51,300 nt of DNA from Fluoribacter dumoffii NY 23. GTDB lineage: Bacteria > Pseudomonadota > Gammaproteobacteria > Legionellales > Legionellaceae. Positions 36,783-47,011 of this stretch are shown in pieces. The stretch covers positions 1 through 51,300 of the forward strand of contig NZ_CM001373.1 in the NCBI RefSeq assembly GCF_000236165.1, read 5' to 3'. Made by a program: the position numbers and the translations under genes. Positions within the stretch are counted from its first letter, which is position 1. Each line of letters begins with the position of its first letter. The notes below the pieces were generated by a model. It worked only from the letters and a program-made list of their open reading frames with translations, was not told where the DNA came from and did not search any database.

Positions 36783-37481
36783 TTATTTATCAAACGAATA
36801 AGTTCCGACAATATAAAGCACATTACCATTCGTGGATGAGCCCGGTATGTAGGCTGCCTTGAGGGAAAGTTTCTTATAAAATACCCCGGCCCAGGGGACT
36901 GCTCCCGGGAAAGGAATGTTATGCAAAATATCGGGACGTGCCGTAACCAACACTGAAAATCCCAATCCCGCTCCAAAATCTTTAGTCAGATGCGCTACTT
37001 TTAAGTAGGCGTAGCCCGCGGTGGGCTCTACGTTACGATGTGAATCAAGGAAAGCAAATGCATAAAGGCCGTGCCAATTTCCCTTTTCATCAAAAAATCC
37101 TTTTCCAAGTCCTCCCCCCCAGGCAAGTTCATTGTATTTTTTTTCCCGAATTCTTTCGGGGGAATAGGTAAAGCGGTTGTGCCAGGCATAGCCGGAAAGA
37201 TAAAGATCGGTATTTCCCTCAGTCCAGGTCTGATGTAAGCGACGACAAAGAGGCTTAAACAAAGGAAGCCAATATTTACAGCCTTTGGGCTCTTCCGGGT
37301 TCAAACTCGTATTAGGGTCTTTTTGTTCTTGCGGGGCATTTACCTCAGTGGTGTGTATTTCATGAGTTTTGTTATAAGATAAAGTTTGAGAAGAAATTAG
37401 GGATGGATTACTACTGTAAGCATTAAAAGAAAACAGTGTTAATAGATCAATAATGATCATTCCTAAGATAAAGTTTTTCAT
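36783..37481 (-). CDS. pagP: Lipid A palmitoyltransferase PagP/Rcp
   Basis: Outer-membrane beta-barrel enzyme that moves palmitate from phospholipid to lipid A; the L. pneumophila homologue Rcp gives resistance to cationic peptides. Catalytic residues are seen in [11 protein letters not shown] (His101) and FLDSHRN (Asp146, Ser147), with barrel strands [21 protein letters not shown] and the C-terminal [10 protein letters not shown]. At 232 residues it is longer than E. coli PagP (186): about 45 extra residues, rich in Asn/Pro/Glu, lie between the signal peptide and the barrel. Divergent from the amino-acid permease. Confidence 0.92.
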   Translation of the reverse strand: MKNFILGMIIIDLLTLFSFNAYSSNPSLISSQTLSYNKTHEIHTTEVNAPQEQKDPNTSLNPEEPKGCKYWLPLFKPLCRRLHQTWTEGNTDLYLSGYAWHNRFTYSPERIREKKYNELAWGGGLGKGFFDEKGNWHGLYAFAFLDSHRNVEPTAGYAYLKVAHLTKDFGAGLGFSVLVTARPDILHNIPFPGAVPWAGVFYKKLSLKAAYIPGSSTNGNVLYIVGTYSFDK

Positions 37482-37598
37482 TTAATTTAAAAACCTAAGC
37501 GGGGTTTATACTACCAATATAATTTAGATCAGGGTTTCCTATTTGTGATTTGGAGCATTCTTGCTTATTTTTTATAAAATATAAGGTGTGAGCATAAC

Positions 37599-38978
37599 AT
37601 GGACTTGTTTCGTAAAAAAGAGATCAATACATCATTGGAAGGTGAATCACATCTTGTTAAGTGTTTATCAGCTTTTGATTTGACCCTTCTGGGTATAGGC
37701 GCCATTATTGGGGCAGGAATCTTTATTTTGACTGGGATTGTGGCAGCCAGGGATGCAGGTCCGGGGGTTATTTTTTCTTATATAATCGCAGGGTTTGCAT
37801 GCGTCTTTTCCGCTTTATCATACGCTGAACTGGCTTCATCAATAGGCGGCTGCGGCAGTGCTTATGGTTATGCTTATGCCGGTTTTGGTGAATTAATCGC
37901 CTGGATTGTAGGGTGGGACTTATTGCTGGAATATGCAATTTCGGTCTCGGCAGTTTCTGTTGGATGGAGCAGTTATGCCAATGATTTCCTCCTGGCAATA
38001 AAAATCCATATCCCTAAAGACTTCTTGTATGGACCGTCACAAGGCGGGATTTTTAATCTGTTGGCGTGTGTGATTATTGCCATTTTAACCGCTTTACTGA
38101 TGTGGGGTGTGAAATCAAGTACGCGGGTTAACAATATGATGGTGATGATCAAGCTTTTTGTGGTTTTACTTTTTATTGTGATTGCCTCAGGAGAGGTTCG
38201 ACTACCGAATTGGTCGCCATTTTTACCTTTTGGCTGGGAAGGAGTTATTAAAGGGGCATCATTAATATTTTTTGCATATATTGGATTTGATGCAGTCTCT
38301 ACGGCTGCGGAGGAGGCGATTAACCCGCAACGGGATTTACCTATTGGCATAATTGGCTCCTTATTCATCTGCACTATTTTATATATTATTGTTGCAGGAT
38401 TATTAACCGGGATAGCTCACTACAGCACACTCGATGTCGCCTCTCCCATCAGCCATGCTTTATTGGCTTTAGGATATAAATCAGCAGCCAGTTTGATCAG
38501 TGTGGGTGCCGTAGCAGGTTTGACTACGGTCATGCTGGTATTGTTTTATGGTTTAACCCGAATCGTGTTAGCGATGACCCGCGATGGTCTTTTACCCAAA
38601 ATTTTCTCCAAAACAAATTCATATACCCACACGCCTGTAAGGGTTATTTTTTTATGCGGTATTCTAATGATCTCACTGGCTGCATTTATTTCTATGGATG
38701 TATTGGCCGAGTTAGTGAATGTAGGAACTTTATTTGCCTTTTTTATTGTTTGTGCTGGCGTTTTGTATTTACGTTACAAAAATCCTGAGATGCACCGCCC
38801 CTTCAAAACTCCGGCGATACCCTATGTCCCTATTCTGGGAATGGCCACTTGTCTTTATTTAATTATTAATTTGCCTTTTATTACGCTCATGCGTTTTGTG
38901 ATTTGGATGGCTATAGGACTCGTTCTTTATTTTATATACGGGTACTCCCACAGTGCGTTGGCCAAAAAACAGGATTAA
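37599..38978 (+). CDS. APC-superfamily cationic amino-acid permease
   Basis: Twelve-TM transporter of the CAT/YfnA branch. The first helix shows the unwound substrate-binding GIGAIIGAGIFILTG, and TM6 has SLIFFAYIGFDAVSTAAEEA. 459 residues is normal. Amino-acid uptake matters to Legionella, which uses amino acids as its main carbon source, but the substrate cannot be deduced. Its stop overlaps that of the convergent phosphate permease gene by two bases (38976-38977). Confidence 0.9.
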   Translation: MDLFRKKEINTSLEGESHLVKCLSAFDLTLLGIGAIIGAGIFILTGIVAARDAGPGVIFSYIIAGFACVFSALSYAELASSIGGCGSAYGYAYAGFGELIAWIVGWDLLLEYAISVSAVSVGWSSYANDFLLAIKIHIPKDFLYGPSQGGIFNLLACVIIAILTALLMWGVKSSTRVNNMMVMIKLFVVLLFIVIASGEVRLPNWSPFLPFGWEGVIKGASLIFFAYIGFDAVSTAAEEAINPQRDLPIGIIGSLFICTILYIIVAGLLTGIAHYSTLDVASPISHALLALGYKSAASLISVGAVAGLTTVMLVLFYGLTRIVLAMTRDGLLPKIFSKTNSYTHTPVRVIFLCGILMISLAAFISMDVLAELVNVGTLFAFFIVCAGVLYLRYKNPEMHRPFKTPAIPYVPILGMATCLYLIINLPFITLMRFVIWMAIGLVLYFIYGYSHSALAKKQD

Positions 38979-39961
38979 ATATGGCTTAATACCAATGCCG
39001 CAGAAATAATTCCTGCTGCGGGAATGGTAATTAGCCAGGAGAAGAAAATCTTTTTGATTACCGGCCAATGAGGTCCATCAACTCCATTAGCTAAACCGAC
39101 TCCCGCAATAGATCCAGTCACAGTATGAGTGGTGGAGACAGGAATGCCGCAATGAGTTGCTATAAAAAGCGAGATGGCCGCCCCCGTTTCTGCAGCACAG
39201 CCTTTTAGAGGATCGAGTTTGGTTATTTTCGTGCCCATGGTGCGTACGATACGCCATCCCCCGGCCAAAGTACCAAGGCTAATCGCTGCCTGACAGGTGA
39301 TGACTACCCAGAAGGGGACATAAAATGGACCTTCTATCCATGCTGATGAAAAAAGCAGTATAGAAATAATCCCCATGGTTTTTTGTCCATCATTACTGCC
39401 GTGGGTCAAGCTAAGTAATGCAGAGGAACATAACTGAAATCCTTTGAAGAGTTTGAATTCAGTTTTGTTTTTATTGCGTATCAATTTTTTAAATAAGTAG
39501 GTAACGAGAAGCGCAATACACAAGCCAAGCGCAGGGGAGATGAAAATTCCGCCAAGAACTTTAAGAAAACCTGTAAGCTTAAGTGATGAAAACCCTCCTT
39601 TGGCTATTGCAGCACCAGCCAATCCCCCAATAAGTGCATGCGATGAGCTGGAAGGAAGGCCATAATACCAGGTGACTAGATTCCAGAATATTGCGCCAAT
39701 GAGGGTAGCTAAAATAAAATGGGCGTCAACAAAATCATTATCAATCAATCCACTGCCAATGGTTTTTGCCACAGTAAGATTGAAAACTAGAAATGCAATA
39801 AAATTGAAAAAAGCAGCCCAGATTACTGCTTGCCTCGGAGTCAGGACTTTAGTGGTAACAATAGTTGCAATAGAATTTGCTGCATCATGAAAGCCATTAA
39901 TAAAATCAAAAACATAGGCCATCAAGATAACAAAGAGTGTAAATAAAAAGGCTGAGTCCAT
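38975..39961 (-). CDS. PiT-family inorganic phosphate permease
   Basis: Low-affinity phosphate/metal-phosphate symporter. Both PiT signatures are present: DFINGFHDAANSIAT near the N-terminus and LTHGSNDGQKTMGI in the second half, plus the GIPVSTTHTVTGSI repeat. The frame opens at TTG 39985, but ATG 39961 gives MDSAFLFTLFVI, the usual family start, with AAGGA upstream (328 aa). No PhoU-like partner (often adjacent) is present; the upstream gene is coq7, 106 bases away. Confidence 0.92.
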   Translation of the reverse strand: MDSAFLFTLFVILMAYVFDFINGFHDAANSIATIVTTKVLTPRQAVIWAAFFNFIAFLVFNLTVAKTIGSGLIDNDFVDAHFILATLIGAIFWNLVTWYYGLPSSSSHALIGGLAGAAIAKGGFSSLKLTGFLKVLGGIFISPALGLCIALLVTYLFKKLIRNKNKTEFKLFKGFQLCSSALLSLTHGSNDGQKTMGIISILLFSSAWIEGPFYVPFWVVITCQAAISLGTLAGGWRIVRTMGTKITKLDPLKGCAAETGAAISLFIATHCGIPVSTTHTVTGSIAGVGLANGVDGPHWPVIKKIFFSWLITIPAAGIISAALVLSHI

Positions 39962-40067
39962 ATCCGATATTTTCCTTGCGTCCAAACTTTGCCTAGTCTA
40001 AAAAGCTTAACTCCCAGGAATTTAACCTCTTGATTTCGGATTTTGCTCCGTTTTATGAATCAGGCTA

Positions 40068-40724
40068 TTATACATAGTAACTGCTGCGCGTCATTAATTT
40101 AGAGACAACTCCCATTAACTGTTTCACAAGATAAGGAAGTTCAATCGCGCCGGCATTCAATGCAGCAGTTGCATGCTGCTCTTCGTCTTCTTTCATTTTA
40201 CTAAGAATTGCTTGGGATTTTTTATCGTCTATGGGCAATTTATCCAAATGAGATTGGAGATGGGCAGAGACCTGGCGCTCGGTTTCTGCGACAAAACCCA
40301 GACTGACTTTATCTCCGGCCAAACCTGCAATGGCGCCCAGCAGAAGAGATCCCCCATACCAAAAAGCGTTTAATCTGCTCGGTTGTGAGCCTAACTCGGT
40401 CAGTCGTGCTTCACACCAGGCTAAATGATCGATTTCTTCAGCTGCGGCATCACTCATTTGCTTTTTTATATGGGTTAATTGCGCAGTTAACGCTTGACCT
40501 TGGTACAAGGCTTGGGCACAAACTTCTCCTGCATGATTGACACGCATAAGCCCGGCAACATGTTTTTTTTCTTTTGAGGTCAGTTGGGTATCAGAAAGTT
40601 GTTCTGCGGGTGAAGGACGTGTACTCATACGTTTGGCCGGGGGAAATAAAGTACGTAAGGCGCTGTCCACTTCGTATATAAGAGTATCAAGAATATTCAT
40701 TTGCGGCACATTCTTTTGAGACAT
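40068..40724 (-). CDS. coq7: Demethoxyubiquinone hydroxylase Coq7
   Basis: Di-iron monooxygenase for the C6 hydroxylation in ubiquinone synthesis. The six ligands of the duplicated E...ExxH motif are visible in RVNHAGEVCAQAL, EEIDHLAWCEARL, ETERQVSAHLQSH and KEDEEQHATAAL. 218 residues is typical. ATG 40724 keeps the short N-terminal lead seen in relatives; ATG 40700 is an alternative. Same strand as the histidine kinase 118 bases upstream and the phosphate permease downstream. Confidence 0.95.
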   Translation of the reverse strand: MSQKNVPQMNILDTLIYEVDSALRTLFPPAKRMSTRPSPAEQLSDTQLTSKEKKHVAGLMRVNHAGEVCAQALYQGQALTAQLTHIKKQMSDAAAEEIDHLAWCEARLTELGSQPSRLNAFWYGGSLLLGAIAGLAGDKVSLGFVAETERQVSAHLQSHLDKLPIDDKKSQAILSKMKEDEEQHATAALNAGAIELPYLVKQLMGVVSKLMTRSSYYV

Positions 40725-40842
40725 TTTGGATATATGGTAACCGGATTAATCCCGGGTTTGAAGTCACTGTCAATTTTTTCTTTAAATTCCGCTTTTAAAA
40801 AGCCATTTTTAATACCCAAGGATTGCGGGAAGTGCGATAGGC

Positions 40843-42885
40843 TCATTGATGTATCCAATTCTTTATTGCTGCAATGGTTTCCTGATGGATCTGGAGAAAT
40901 TGCTGGTACAGTGTTTGCGGATACAGTTTCGGATTATTTTGAAAATGTTTTTCCAAGGCCTCACATGCATGCCGCATACGAATGGTACCGCAATAAAGGG
41001 CGCTACTTTTCATTTTATGCGTTATCTTGTGAATCTCGATGAGATCTTGTTTTTCCCACGCTTGCGTTGTTTTTATTAAATCTTTGGTATTTTCTTCAAT
41101 GAAGAGCGGCAGTATTTGCTTGAGGGCGATTTCTGAACCCAAATTGTTTATACCATGGACCATATCAAATAACGGATATTCATTGATCCCCAGGAGCTCT
41201 TCCTTGGTGGAAGTTAAAACAGGAGGGGATAGTTCGGGGTTGCTGTAATGACGAACGAGCTCTTCCAGCATATTGCTGCGAAGAGGTTTTGTAATCACCC
41301 GGTCCATTCCCGCTTGCAAACATTCATTTTCCACATCCGTTGCCGTATGGGCTGTCAATCCAATGATTGGCGTGCGAGACCGATTATGGGATTGTTCATG
41401 TAAACGAAATTGTTTTGCCAGATTTATCCCGGTGGTATCAGGCAGGCCAATGTCGCTTAATATCCAGTCAAATTGATGCAACTGGAATAACTCCAGGGCT
41501 TTGCTTCCCGTAGCCGCCGATAAAAACCGAATGCCAAATTGTTGCAAAAGATGTTCTATCATTTTTAAGGCAATCGCGTTATCTTCGATAAGCAGTACAA
41601 AAGGTGGATTATTTTCTTTCTCCAAACTATTTTTTTTCACCGGCAGCGCAGTAGGGTTCTGCTCCTCTGCGGGTTTTTCTGTAAGGAGCACTGGAATTGT
41701 GAGGGTGAATACAGTCCCCGTATGAGGTATTGAATCGACGCGTATCTTTCCTTTTAATAATTGCGTGTATCGCTTCACTATATGCAAACCTACGCCATGC
41801 CCGGAGTAAATTCCCTGATCAGCAGGTACTGCACGGTAAAATCTTTTAAAAATTTTATCCTTGTCTTTAGGTTTAATACCTGGCCCCGTGTCTTTAACAA
41901 AAAACTCCAGGAATGTTTTTCCATGGCCAAAGGATTTTGGTTTCACGCCAATTTCAACAAAACCTTTTTCAGTGAATTTTACTGCATTTCCTAACAAATT
42001 TAATAAAATTCGATGCAATTTTTCCGCATCAGTAATTATCCATTCGGGAGTATTGAGATCAATGCTTACTAATAATTCCAATTTTTTTAAGGATATAGTT
42101 GGAAACTCAAGATCGGTGATGCTGCGAATCAAATCATGAACATTACATACGGATTCATTTACTACGTTTTCCTGCTGCTTACCTGTTGCAACAATATCGA
42201 GGACTCCGTTAAGCAGGGCCAAAAGACGCTCGCCGCTAATATGGATCATGTGGGCATGCTCTTTTTCCTGAAAATTTTGTGCCTCTTGCTCCAGAACATT
42301 CGACATCCCGATTATTCCGCTAAGCGGCGTACGAATATCGTGGCTCATATGGCGAATGAACTCATCCTTGGCACGATTCGCTGCTTCCGCTTTATCTTTG
42401 GCTTTGGTGAGTTCGATTTCAATTTTTTTTAGGTAAGTAATATCAATGGTATTGCCTACTATGCCTACAGTTTTTCCGTATTTATCCAGCAAAGGTCTTT
42501 TGGTAGAAAGTAAAATCACTTCTTCGCCGGAGGGCAGAAGGGTTTTTTCCTCTCGCGACAATTCAACATTTTTTTCGACTACTTCCAGATCGTTAGCACG
42601 AAAAAGATCAGCACTTTGTTGGCTAAACAGCTCATAATCCGTTTTACCAATCACCTCATTTTCGTTGCAATCTTTAATAAATTTCATGCGGTAGAGACTT
42701 TCAACACATCGTTGGTTCATCCCGGCCCATACACCATTTAAATCTTTCCAGTAGATATCCCCAGGCAACGCATTAAGCAGATTTTTTAACTGGATGTATT
42801 GGGCTTCCAATTGATGGATTTTTTCCTGCAATGCTGCTAAATCAGCTGCCAAATTGGTTGAGTTGGATATATCTTTCTGGGCCAT
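40843..42885 (-). CDS. Hybrid sensor histidine kinase (PAS-HisKA-HATPase-REC-Hpt)
   Basis: Cytoplasmic hybrid kinase of 680 residues without membrane helices. Order: short N-terminal coiled coil, PAS (about 30-150, [17 protein letters not shown]), HisKA with His182 in [12 protein letters not shown], HATPase_c with N-box [10 protein letters not shown] and G-box DTGPGI, receiver with Asp478 in [11 protein letters not shown], and a C-terminal Hpt with His623 in [12 protein letters not shown]. This is the multistep phosphorelay layout of ArcB and LuxQ types. No cognate response regulator with an output domain is nearby, so it is an orphan. The signal is unknown; the PAS domain faces the cytoplasm. 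Confidence 0.93.
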   Translation of the reverse strand: MAQKDISNSTNLAADLAALQEKIHQLEAQYIQLKNLLNALPGDIYWKDLNGVWAGMNQRCVESLYRMKFIKDCNENEVIGKTDYELFSQQSADLFRANDLEVVEKNVELSREEKTLLPSGEEVILLSTKRPLLDKYGKTVGIVGNTIDITYLKKIEIELTKAKDKAEAANRAKDEFIRHMSHDIRTPLSGIIGMSNVLEQEAQNFQEKEHAHMIHISGERLLALLNGVLDIVATGKQQENVVNESVCNVHDLIRSITDLEFPTISLKKLELLVSIDLNTPEWIITDAEKLHRILLNLLGNAVKFTEKGFVEIGVKPKSFGHGKTFLEFFVKDTGPGIKPKDKDKIFKRFYRAVPADQGIYSGHGVGLHIVKRYTQLLKGKIRVDSIPHTGTVFTLTIPVLLTEKPAEEQNPTALPVKKNSLEKENNPPFVLLIEDNAIALKMIEHLLQQFGIRFLSAATGSKALELFQLHQFDWILSDIGLPDTTGINLAKQFRLHEQSHNRSRTPIIGLTAHTATDVENECLQAGMDRVITKPLRSNMLEELVRHYSNPELSPPVLTSTKEELLGINEYPLFDMVHGINNLGSEIALKQILPLFIEENTKDLIKTTQAWEKQDLIEIHKITHKMKSSALYCGTIRMRHACEALEKHFQNNPKLYPQTLYQQFLQIHQETIAAIKNWIHQ

Positions 42886-43119
42886 TTTCTTCCATAAATA
42901 ATATTTTCTGATTTAGCGCATGTCGAATCCCCAAATCTTAAAATACGCAGAGTTACGTATTCCAGGGTTTTGCCAATTGGAATTCAAATCCACATAAAAC
43001 CAAAGAAGTATTTATATTTTTAAGCATAGCATAGTTAAATAAACTCTAATTTTCTATTAAAACAGGATTTTTATTGATTAAACTGTTCTGAAAATCGATG
43101 CTATGTTTTATTTGCATTC

Positions 43120-43128
43120 TGGTATAAT
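43120..43128 (+). promoter_or_regulatory. Extended -10 promoter of the aminotransferase gene
   Basis: TGGTATAAT (43120-43128) is a perfect extended -10 element, 28 bases before the ATG. No clear -35 is seen, as is usual for this class. Confidence 0.6.
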
Positions 43129-43155
43129 AGGGCTCGTTTATTATCTGGTGAGATT

Positions 43156-44724
43156 ATGTTAACCCCTGATGGACATTGTGCTAATAAAATCGAAAAGGTT
43201 ATGCTGTTGGCACTCTGGGCAAATACCTTAAAGGATGAAACCCAGGATTTACCTGCAGCTAAAAAATTAATCTTCGCAGGTCTTGGGAAGCCCACTTATC
43301 CCATAAATTCTCATACAATTGCCTCCTATCTATCTTATTGGCAAAGGCTGGATGATTTAACGAAAAAATGGCGAATAGAGTCCCAGCAGGTCGAAGAGGA
43401 TATTGCCATTGATTATGGGGATCCACGAGGCGATTACGCTCCCCGAAAATTAATGGCTGATATTATGGCGCAGTGGTATGAAGCGGAAATAAAGGCAGAG
43501 AATATTTTGTTTACGGTAGGCGGTATCGGAGCCTTACGCGTATTATTTGAAACCTTTAATACGCATTATGAAGATGTGCCAGGATACCGAATTATCACTC
43601 CATTCCCTTATTACAGTGCATACTCCAATAATCCTTCCCATTGTTTGCACCCCATTCATGTCATGGATGAACCTGGATATAAACTCACGGCCCAAGCCGT
43701 AGAGGAAAGTATCAAAGAGGCTTATACGTTAGCTGAAATGGATCATGGCTGGCCGAAAGCCCTATTGATTTGTAACCCATCAAATCCTTTGGGGAATATC
43801 ATTGATGAAGGGGAATTAATAAAAATTGCTGAGGTTTTGCGCCAGTATCCGGATTTGTACATTATTTTTGATGAAGCTTATACCGAGATGAGCTTTTTAG
43901 AGATGCCTTCCTTTTTAAAAATTGCCCCTGATTTAAAAGAACGCGTGGTCATCTTGCGTTCAGCAACCAAAGCCTTGTCTGCAGCAGGGGAACGGATGGC
44001 AATACTGTTAGTATTTGAATCCAGTTTGATGAATGAAATGCTTAATAAAAATATCAGCTATTTTATTCATGCGCCCCGCTCGGCACAAGCAGCCTATGCC
44101 GAAACGATGGCAAATTTTGGAGTGGAAGAAAAAAAGAGTATCGCCGCGTTTTATAAAAAAAAGGTGGAATATGTAGTCGAGCGTTTGAAAAACATGGGGG
44201 CTGCAATGCCAGATCCCTTATATCATGTAGAAGCCACTTTCTATGTTCTTGCCGATTTTAGCGACATGTTTGGTTTATCTTTGCCAAAGGACGCAGCGCG
44301 GGTGTTACAGAAAACAGGTAGGGTCAGCACCGATGAGGAATTGGCATATTATTTATTATTCCAAGACAATGTGATGATCACCCCATTGTCTTATTTTGGT
44401 TTGTCCAAACACGATGGCTTCATGCGTATTACCTGTAGTGGCAGGGAACATGAGTTGCATGAATTGATGGACCGATTGGAGAACAGGTTACTTGCCTCCA
44501 GGAAAAATAAAAAAATAACGCTCCTTGAAAAAATTAATCAAAGTTTGACGGAATTAAAGAAATTGGATTCTCATATGTATGATCTTATTTGCCAAAAATT
44601 AAAGAAGGCAGAGGGAGGACAAGATACTTGCTTGCATCTTAAGTCCCAGAATCAAACATTGACAAAAATACATGACACGATTATCGATTTTTTTGAATTG
44701 ATGCAACAAGACAACTTGCAGTAA
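43156..44724 (+). CDS. PLP-dependent class I/II aminotransferase with C-terminal tail
   Basis: Fold-type I aminotransferase. Seen are IDYGDPRGDYAPRKL, LICNPSNPLGN, IIFDEAYTEMSF and the PLP lysine in RSATKALSAAGERMA (Lys272); RITCSG near residue 435 carries the substrate-binding Arg. At 522 residues it exceeds the usual 390-430: an N-terminal lead of about 25 and a C-terminal tail of about 80 helical residues (LLEKINQSLTELKKLDS) are extra. The amino-acid substrate cannot be read off. Divergent from the histidine kinase. Confidence 0.88.
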   Translation: MLTPDGHCANKIEKVMLLALWANTLKDETQDLPAAKKLIFAGLGKPTYPINSHTIASYLSYWQRLDDLTKKWRIESQQVEEDIAIDYGDPRGDYAPRKLMADIMAQWYEAEIKAENILFTVGGIGALRVLFETFNTHYEDVPGYRIITPFPYYSAYSNNPSHCLHPIHVMDEPGYKLTAQAVEESIKEAYTLAEMDHGWPKALLICNPSNPLGNIIDEGELIKIAEVLRQYPDLYIIFDEAYTEMSFLEMPSFLKIAPDLKERVVILRSATKALSAAGERMAILLVFESSLMNEMLNKNISYFIHAPRSAQAAYAETMANFGVEEKKSIAAFYKKKVEYVVERLKNMGAAMPDPLYHVEATFYVLADFSDMFGLSLPKDAARVLQKTGRVSTDEELAYYLLFQDNVMITPLSYFGLSKHDGFMRITCSGREHELHELMDRLENRLLASRKNKKITLLEKINQSLTELKKLDSHMYDLICQKLKKAEGGQDTCLHLKSQNQTLTKIHDTIIDFFELMQQDNLQ

Positions 44725-44805
44725 AACTTAAGAAAAAGCAGCTTAATTTTTTATGGATGCAGAATCTGGGCTCTGCTGTGGTGAGCCCAGACCAGAGAGG
44801 CTGCA

Positions 44806-45975
44806 TTAACTTTGAATAAATTGATTGATGGTTAGGGTTAAGCGGTGAACCAATTCATCAATTTCCTTTTCGGTAATAATCAATGGGGGTAAAAGCCGTA
44901 CTACAGTATCGGCCGTCACATTAAACAAAATGCCATTGGCAAGTCCCAGTAAACGGGCATCCATAGCAGGTCGATCGAGTTCAATGCCAATCATATAACC
45001 TTTACCGCGAATTCCTTTTACACCTGGATGTTCACCAAGATTCTTGATTAATTTTTCCATGAGCAAGGCACTATTTTTGGTAACCTTTTCACAAATTTTA
45101 TCGCGCTCTATGATCTCCAATACAGTAAGCGCGGTCGCGCACGCCAGGGGATTTCCGCCAAAAGTCGAGCCATGATTTCCTGGTTTAAACAAGTCTTTTG
45201 CCCGCTTACTCATCAGGCAAGCACCTATAGGCATCCCGTTCCCCAAACCTTTGGCTGTAGTAAGGACATCAGGTTGTATATCATAGTGCATGTAGGTAAA
45301 AAGTTTTCCTGTCCGGCCATTTCCAGTTTGAATCTCATCGAGAATAAGCATCCAGTCATGTTGTTCACAGAGTTTGGCAAGAGCGCGAAGATAACTTTCT
45401 TCTGCAGCATAAATTCCACCTTCTCCCTGAATCGGTTCCAGCATTACCGCAACAACATCTTCTCTATTTGCAGCAATAGTGTGTATGGCTTCTAAATCAT
45501 TAAAAGGAGCGCGAATAAATCCCGGTACCAGAGGCTCAAAACCTGCTTGTACTTTTCTGCTTCCTGATGCCGTTAAAGTTGCCATAGTGCGGCCATGAAA
45601 TGCTCTTTCCATAACAATGATCGAAGGAGTTTCTATTCCCTTTTTATGGCCAAAAAGGCGGGTTAGCTTGATGGCTGCTTCGTTGGCTTCAGCGCCTGAA
45701 TTGGCAAAAAAAGCCTGCTCCATTCCCGTCATGGCGGTGAGTTTTTTTGCGAGTAATTCTTGTTCTTTTATGTGGAAGGTGTTGGACGTATGGATGAGTT
45801 TAGCCGCTTGCCGCTGTATCGTTTCTGTTACCTCAGGATGGGCATGTCCTAGACCGCAAACCGCTATCCCGCTCAAACCGTCAAGATAGGCTTTTCCTTG
45901 TTCGTCATACAACCAAACTCCTTCTCCATGAGTAAAAGTTATCGGCATGGGATTGTAACTTGTAATTAAAGCCAT
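44806..45975 (-). CDS. argD: Acetylornithine/class III aminotransferase ArgD
   Basis: Class III PLP aminotransferase, most like acetylornithine aminotransferase of arginine synthesis. Seen are the N-terminal GEGVWLYDEQGKAYLDGLSG, FANSGAEANEAAIKL, FHGRTMATL, the LDEIQTGNGRTGKLF segment and the PLP lysine in TTAKGLGNGMPIGA. 389 residues is normal. No other arg genes adjoin, so a relaxed specificity (N-acetylornithine, succinylornithine or GABA) is possible. AAGGA lies seven bases before ATG. Confidence 0.88.
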   Translation of the reverse strand: MALITSYNPMPITFTHGEGVWLYDEQGKAYLDGLSGIAVCGLGHAHPEVTETIQRQAAKLIHTSNTFHIKEQELLAKKLTAMTGMEQAFFANSGAEANEAAIKLTRLFGHKKGIETPSIIVMERAFHGRTMATLTASGSRKVQAGFEPLVPGFIRAPFNDLEAIHTIAANREDVVAVMLEPIQGEGGIYAAEESYLRALAKLCEQHDWMLILDEIQTGNGRTGKLFTYMHYDIQPDVLTTAKGLGNGMPIGACLMSKRAKDLFKPGNHGSTFGGNPLACATALTVLEIIERDKICEKVTKNSALLMEKLIKNLGEHPGVKGIRGKGYMIGIELDRPAMDARLLGLANGILFNVTADTVVRLLPPLIITEKEIDELVHRLTLTINQFIQS

Positions 45976-46012
45976 AATATTTTCCTTAAAACTGAAGGAT
46001 CTCCACTCATAA

Positions 46013-46038
46013 TTATCTCTCCCGGAAGGGAGAGATAA
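46013..46038. repeat. Perfect 11-bp hairpin upstream of argD
   Basis: TTATCTCTCCC and GGGAGAGATAA flank GGAA in a perfect stem-loop 38 bases before the argD start and after sodB. No T-run follows on either strand. It looks like a dispersed intergenic repeat element or a leader structure. Confidence 0.55.
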
Positions 46039-46114
46039 GGTGAGAGCACATTATAGCCATAACTTTCTTTTTCACGCTACATGAGCAGCAAGTTGCTCAG
46101 TAAAAAGAATTCAT

Positions 46115-46693
46115 TTATTTCATATTGCTGGATACAAAATCCCAGTTGACCAACTTCCAGAATGCTGAGACGTAATCAGGACGTGCATTTCGATAGTCGA
46201 TATAATACGCATGTTCCCACACATCGCAAGTCAATAAGGCAGTTAAGCCCTCAGTCATTGGTGTACCTGCGTTGCTTGTGCTGATAATTTTTAGATCGCC
46301 ATTATCTTCTTGTACAAGCCAAGCCCATCCAGAACCAAACGTAGAGATCGCAGTTTGGGTAAATTTTTCTTTAAACTCACTAAACGAGCCAAAATGCTTG
46401 TTAAGCGCTTCGGCTAATTTGCCTTGGGGTTCATTGCCACCGTTAGGGCTTAGGCAATGCCAATAAAATGTGTGATTCCAAACTTGTGCCGCGTTGTTAA
46501 AGATCCCGCCTTTTGATTTCTTGATGATCTCTTCCAGATTCATGGACTCGAATTCAGTCCCGGGAATTAATTTATTCAAATTAGTGACATAAGCTTGATG
46601 ATGCTTGCCATAATGATATTCGAGTGTTTCACGGGAAATATGGGGTTCCAACGCGTCTTTGGCGTAAGGTAATTCAGGCAATGTAAAGGTCAT
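46115..46693 (-). CDS. sodB: Iron superoxide dismutase
   Basis: Cytoplasmic Fe-SOD that removes superoxide. The N-terminus [18 protein letters not shown], metal ligands in [22 protein letters not shown] and [13 protein letters not shown], and the [11 protein letters not shown]e-type signature are clear. The open frame begins upstream at 46753, but ATG 46693 with GGAG six bases before it gives the family N-terminus (192 aa). Divergent from grxD and ahpC, forming an oxidative-stress cluster. Confidence 0.96.
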   Translation of the reverse strand: MTFTLPELPYAKDALEPHISRETLEYHYGKHHQAYVTNLNKLIPGTEFESMNLEEIIKKSKGGIFNNAAQVWNHTFYWHCLSPNGGNEPQGKLAEALNKHFGSFSEFKEKFTQTAISTFGSGWAWLVQEDNGDLKIISTSNAGTPMTEGLTALLTCDVWEHAYYIDYRNARPDYVSAFWKLVNWDFVSSNMK

Positions 46694-46908
46694 CCTAATC
46701 TCCAATTTTTTTATTCTGGGGGATAAGTGTAGCAGGAAGGCTATGATATTCAATGAAGATTATCCATAATGTAAAAAAAAGCAGTATTCAGTGGATAATT
46801 ACTCTGTTCATTGGCGGAAAATTAGCGGAATTAATTTGCAACAGGGAACGTTTTTTAAGATTTTTATTGTGTATTATTAGATCAAATGGAGCATTAGTTG
46901 GCTTTTAG

Positions 46909-46934
46909 AGCAGGATCTGTTACTCTATCCTGCT
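46909..46934. repeat. Hairpin in the sodB-grxD gap
   Basis: AGCAGGAT (46909-46916) and ATCCTGCT (46927-46934) form an 8-base-pair stem, with flanking TTTT and AAAA able to extend it past a two-base bulge. It lies upstream of the grxD promoter. Confidence 0.4.
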
Positions 46935-46949
46935 AAAAAATTTTATTGG

Positions 46950-46978
46950 TTGCGGCCCTTACGGGTTTTCGCGATAAT
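46950..46978 (+). promoter_or_regulatory. Promoter of grxD-ahpC
   Basis: TTGCGG (46950-46955) and GATAAT (46973-46978) stand 17 bases apart. The predicted start near 46985 gives a short leader to the GTG at 47012. Confidence 0.5.
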
Positions 46979-47011
46979 GGTGTAATTCATTTTACAATTT
47001 AAGGTGTGTGC

